A stretch of DNA of 23,720 nucleotides, taken from Mesorhizobium sp. Lineage in GTDB: Bacteria; Pseudomonadota; Alphaproteobacteria; Rhizobiales; Rhizobiaceae. Position numbers and translations under genes: made by a program. Positions 22,718 to 23,720 of this stretch are shown in pieces. The notes beneath the pieces were generated by a model, which was not told the DNA's origin, did no database searches, and saw only the letters and a list, made by a program, of their open reading frames with translations. The stretch is from contig JAUYMV010000618.1 of the NCBI GenBank assembly GCA_030698645.1, positions 1 through 23,720 on the forward strand, written 5' to 3'. Numbering within the stretch: position 1 is the stretch's first letter; each line of letters opens with the position of its first letter.

Positions 22718-23720
22718 CTAGTCCACCATCCTGAGCACTTCGCGCACATGGTCGATCAGCTCGTTGATCTGGCCCTTGGTGATGATCAGCGGCGGCGACA
22801 GCGCGATGATGTCGCCGGTGGTGCGGATCAGGCAGCCGCGCTCGAACGCCTTGACGAAGGCCGAGAAGGCCCGCTTGGTCGGCTCGCCGGCGATCGGCGC
22901 AAGCTCGATTGCGCCAACGAGGCCGATATTGCGGATGTCGATGACGTGCGGCTCGCCCTTCAGCGAATGCAGCGCCTCCTCGAAATAGGGCCCGAGTTCT
23001 TCACCCCGCGTGAGCAGCCCCTCTTCCTTGTAGGTGTCGAGCGTCGCGATGCCGGCGGCGCAGGCGATCGGGTTGCCCGAATAGGTGTAGCCGTGGAAGA
23101 ACTCGATCATGTGCTCCGGACCGTTCATGAAGGCGTCATGGATCTCGCTCTTCACGAACACCGCGCCCATAGGGATGACGCCGTTGGTGACGCCCTTTGC
23201 GGTGACCATGATGTCCGGAATGACGCCGAAATAGTCGGCCGCAAACGGCGTACCGAGGCGGCCGAAGCCGGTGATGACCTCGTCGAAGATGAGCAAAATG
23301 CCGTGCTTGGTGCAGATGTCGCGGATCTTCTGCAGATAGCCCTTCGGCGGGATCAGCACGCCGGTCGAGCCCGCCACCGGCTCGATGATGACGGCGGCGA
23401 TCGTCGAGGCGTCGTGCAGCGTCACGATGCGCTCCAGTTCGTCGGCCAGCTCCGCGCCATGCTCCGGCACGCCCTTGGTGAAGGCGTTCTTGGCAGGCAT
23501 GTGCGTGTGCGGCATGTGGTCGACGCCGGTCAGCAGCGTGCCGAACATCTTTCGGTTGGTGACGATGCCGCCGACCGAGATGCCGCCGAAATTGACGCCG
23601 TGATAGCCGCGCTCACGGCCGATCAGGCGGAAGCGGCCGCCATTGCCCTTGGCGCGGTGATAGGCGAGGGCAACTTTCAGCGCCGTCTCGACGGCTTCCG
23701 AGCCGGAATTGGTGAACAGG
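22718..23720 (-). CDS. Class III aminotransferase, omega-amino acid type (5' end outside window)
   Basis: The frame is open through the right edge, giving about 333 C-terminal residues; the start is not in the window. Conserved PLP-fold blocks are LFTNSGSEAVETALK at the cut end, GYHGVNFGG, IIEPVAGSTGVLIPP, LIFDEVITGFGRLGTPFA with the PLP-nitrogen-binding aspartate, and the lysine that holds PLP in MVTAKGVTNG. FFHGYTYSGNPIACAAG follows as expected. These match the beta-alanine:pyruvate / omega-amino acid aminotransferase group. In the pyrimidine route it would convert beta-alanine or 3-aminoisobutyrate into malonate semialdehyde derivatives. An internal ATG at 23548 is not the start, because conserved family sequence continues upstream of it. 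Confidence 0.92.
   Translation of the reverse strand, partial: LFTNSGSEAVETALKVALAYHRAKGNGGRFRLIGRERGYHGVNFGGISVGGIVTNRKMFGTLLTGVDHMPHTHMPAKNAFTKGVPEHGAELADELERIVTLHDASTIAAVIIEPVAGSTGVLIPPKGYLQKIRDICTKHGILLIFDEVITGFGRLGTPFAADYFGVIPDIMVTAKGVTNGVIPMGAVFVKSEIHDAFMNGPEHMIEFFHGYTYSGNPIACAAGIATLDTYKEEGLLTRGEELGPYFEEALHSLKGEPHVIDIRNIGLVGAIELAPIAGEPTKRAFSAFVKAFERGCLIRTTGDIIALSPPLIITKGQINELIDHVREVLRMVD

Noticed and set aside
19343..22721. Plus-strand open frames of about 455 codons opposite the TA module, membrane protein and amidohydrolase genes
   Set aside because: Same antisense pattern with low-complexity Arg/Asp-rich translation; no ribosome binding site or domain.

Overview
The window is GC-rich with tightly packed genes. 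It reads as an alphaproteobacterial chromosome, most likely Rhizobiales of the Mesorhizobium/Phyllobacteriaceae type. The reasons are an AraC-type pobR divergent from pobA, a pcaC-H-G-B order, a hyu/pyd-type pyrimidine cluster with an NMT1/THI5-type ABC transporter, and several C/G-rich palindromic intergenic repeats. The organism assignment is inference. No rRNA, tRNA, CRISPR array, insertion sequence or phage gene was seen.

Layout. (1) 1-668: the 5' part of a FAD-dependent amino acid/polyamine-type oxidoreductase that runs off the left edge. (2) 958-3776: a family III CoA-transferase translationally coupled to an acetolactate-synthase-like TPP enzyme, followed by a tiny one-span membrane protein. 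(3) 4036-9713: a 4-hydroxybenzoate to protocatechuate beta-ketoadipate block on the minus strand (pobA, pcaC, pcaH, pcaG, pcaB) with a divergent AraC regulator (pobR). A RelBE-type toxin-antitoxin (TA) module sits exactly between pcaH and pcaG, the genes for the two subunits of one enzyme. pcaD, pcaQ and pcaIJF are not here. (4) 9722-10404: a second TA module (AbrB/MazE + MazF) with a recognisable promoter and operator. (5) 10423-14337: a four-gene ABC importer (ATPase, two permeases, NMT1-type binding protein) ending at a strong hairpin terminator. (6) 14402-16522: a cupin gene, a secreted phytase-like/esterase-like protein, and the broken 3' end of a second cupin gene. (7) 16524-18969: dihydropyrimidinase followed by a chain of small overlapping genes (one membrane protein and two tandem paralogous secreted four-cysteine proteins). 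(8) 19008-19609: a third TA module (MazF/PemK with a DUF3018-type antitoxin) with its own promoter. (9) 19616-23720: an unknown membrane protein, a LysE exporter, an M20-family N-carbamoyl amidohydrolase (beta-ureidopropionase candidate) and a class III aminotransferase cut by the right edge.

How the genes fit together. Dihydropyrimidinase, the N-carbamoyl amidohydrolase and the omega-amino acid aminotransferase make up the later steps of reductive pyrimidine breakdown (dihydrouracil to N-carbamoyl-beta-alanine to beta-alanine to malonate semialdehyde). The ABC importer is the likely uptake system, and the dihydropyrimidine dehydrogenase should lie outside the window. The pob/pca block turns 4-hydroxybenzoate into protocatechuate, opens the ring, and takes the product to the enol-lactone; the next hydrolase must be encoded elsewhere.

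The most unusual features are the TA module splitting pcaH/pcaG, three unrelated TA modules within about 14 kb at joints of catabolic operons, the cupin relic that brackets the phytase-like gene, the tandem secreted cysteine proteins, and four copies of a palindromic repeat. No clearly new multi-gene defence or similar system was identified.
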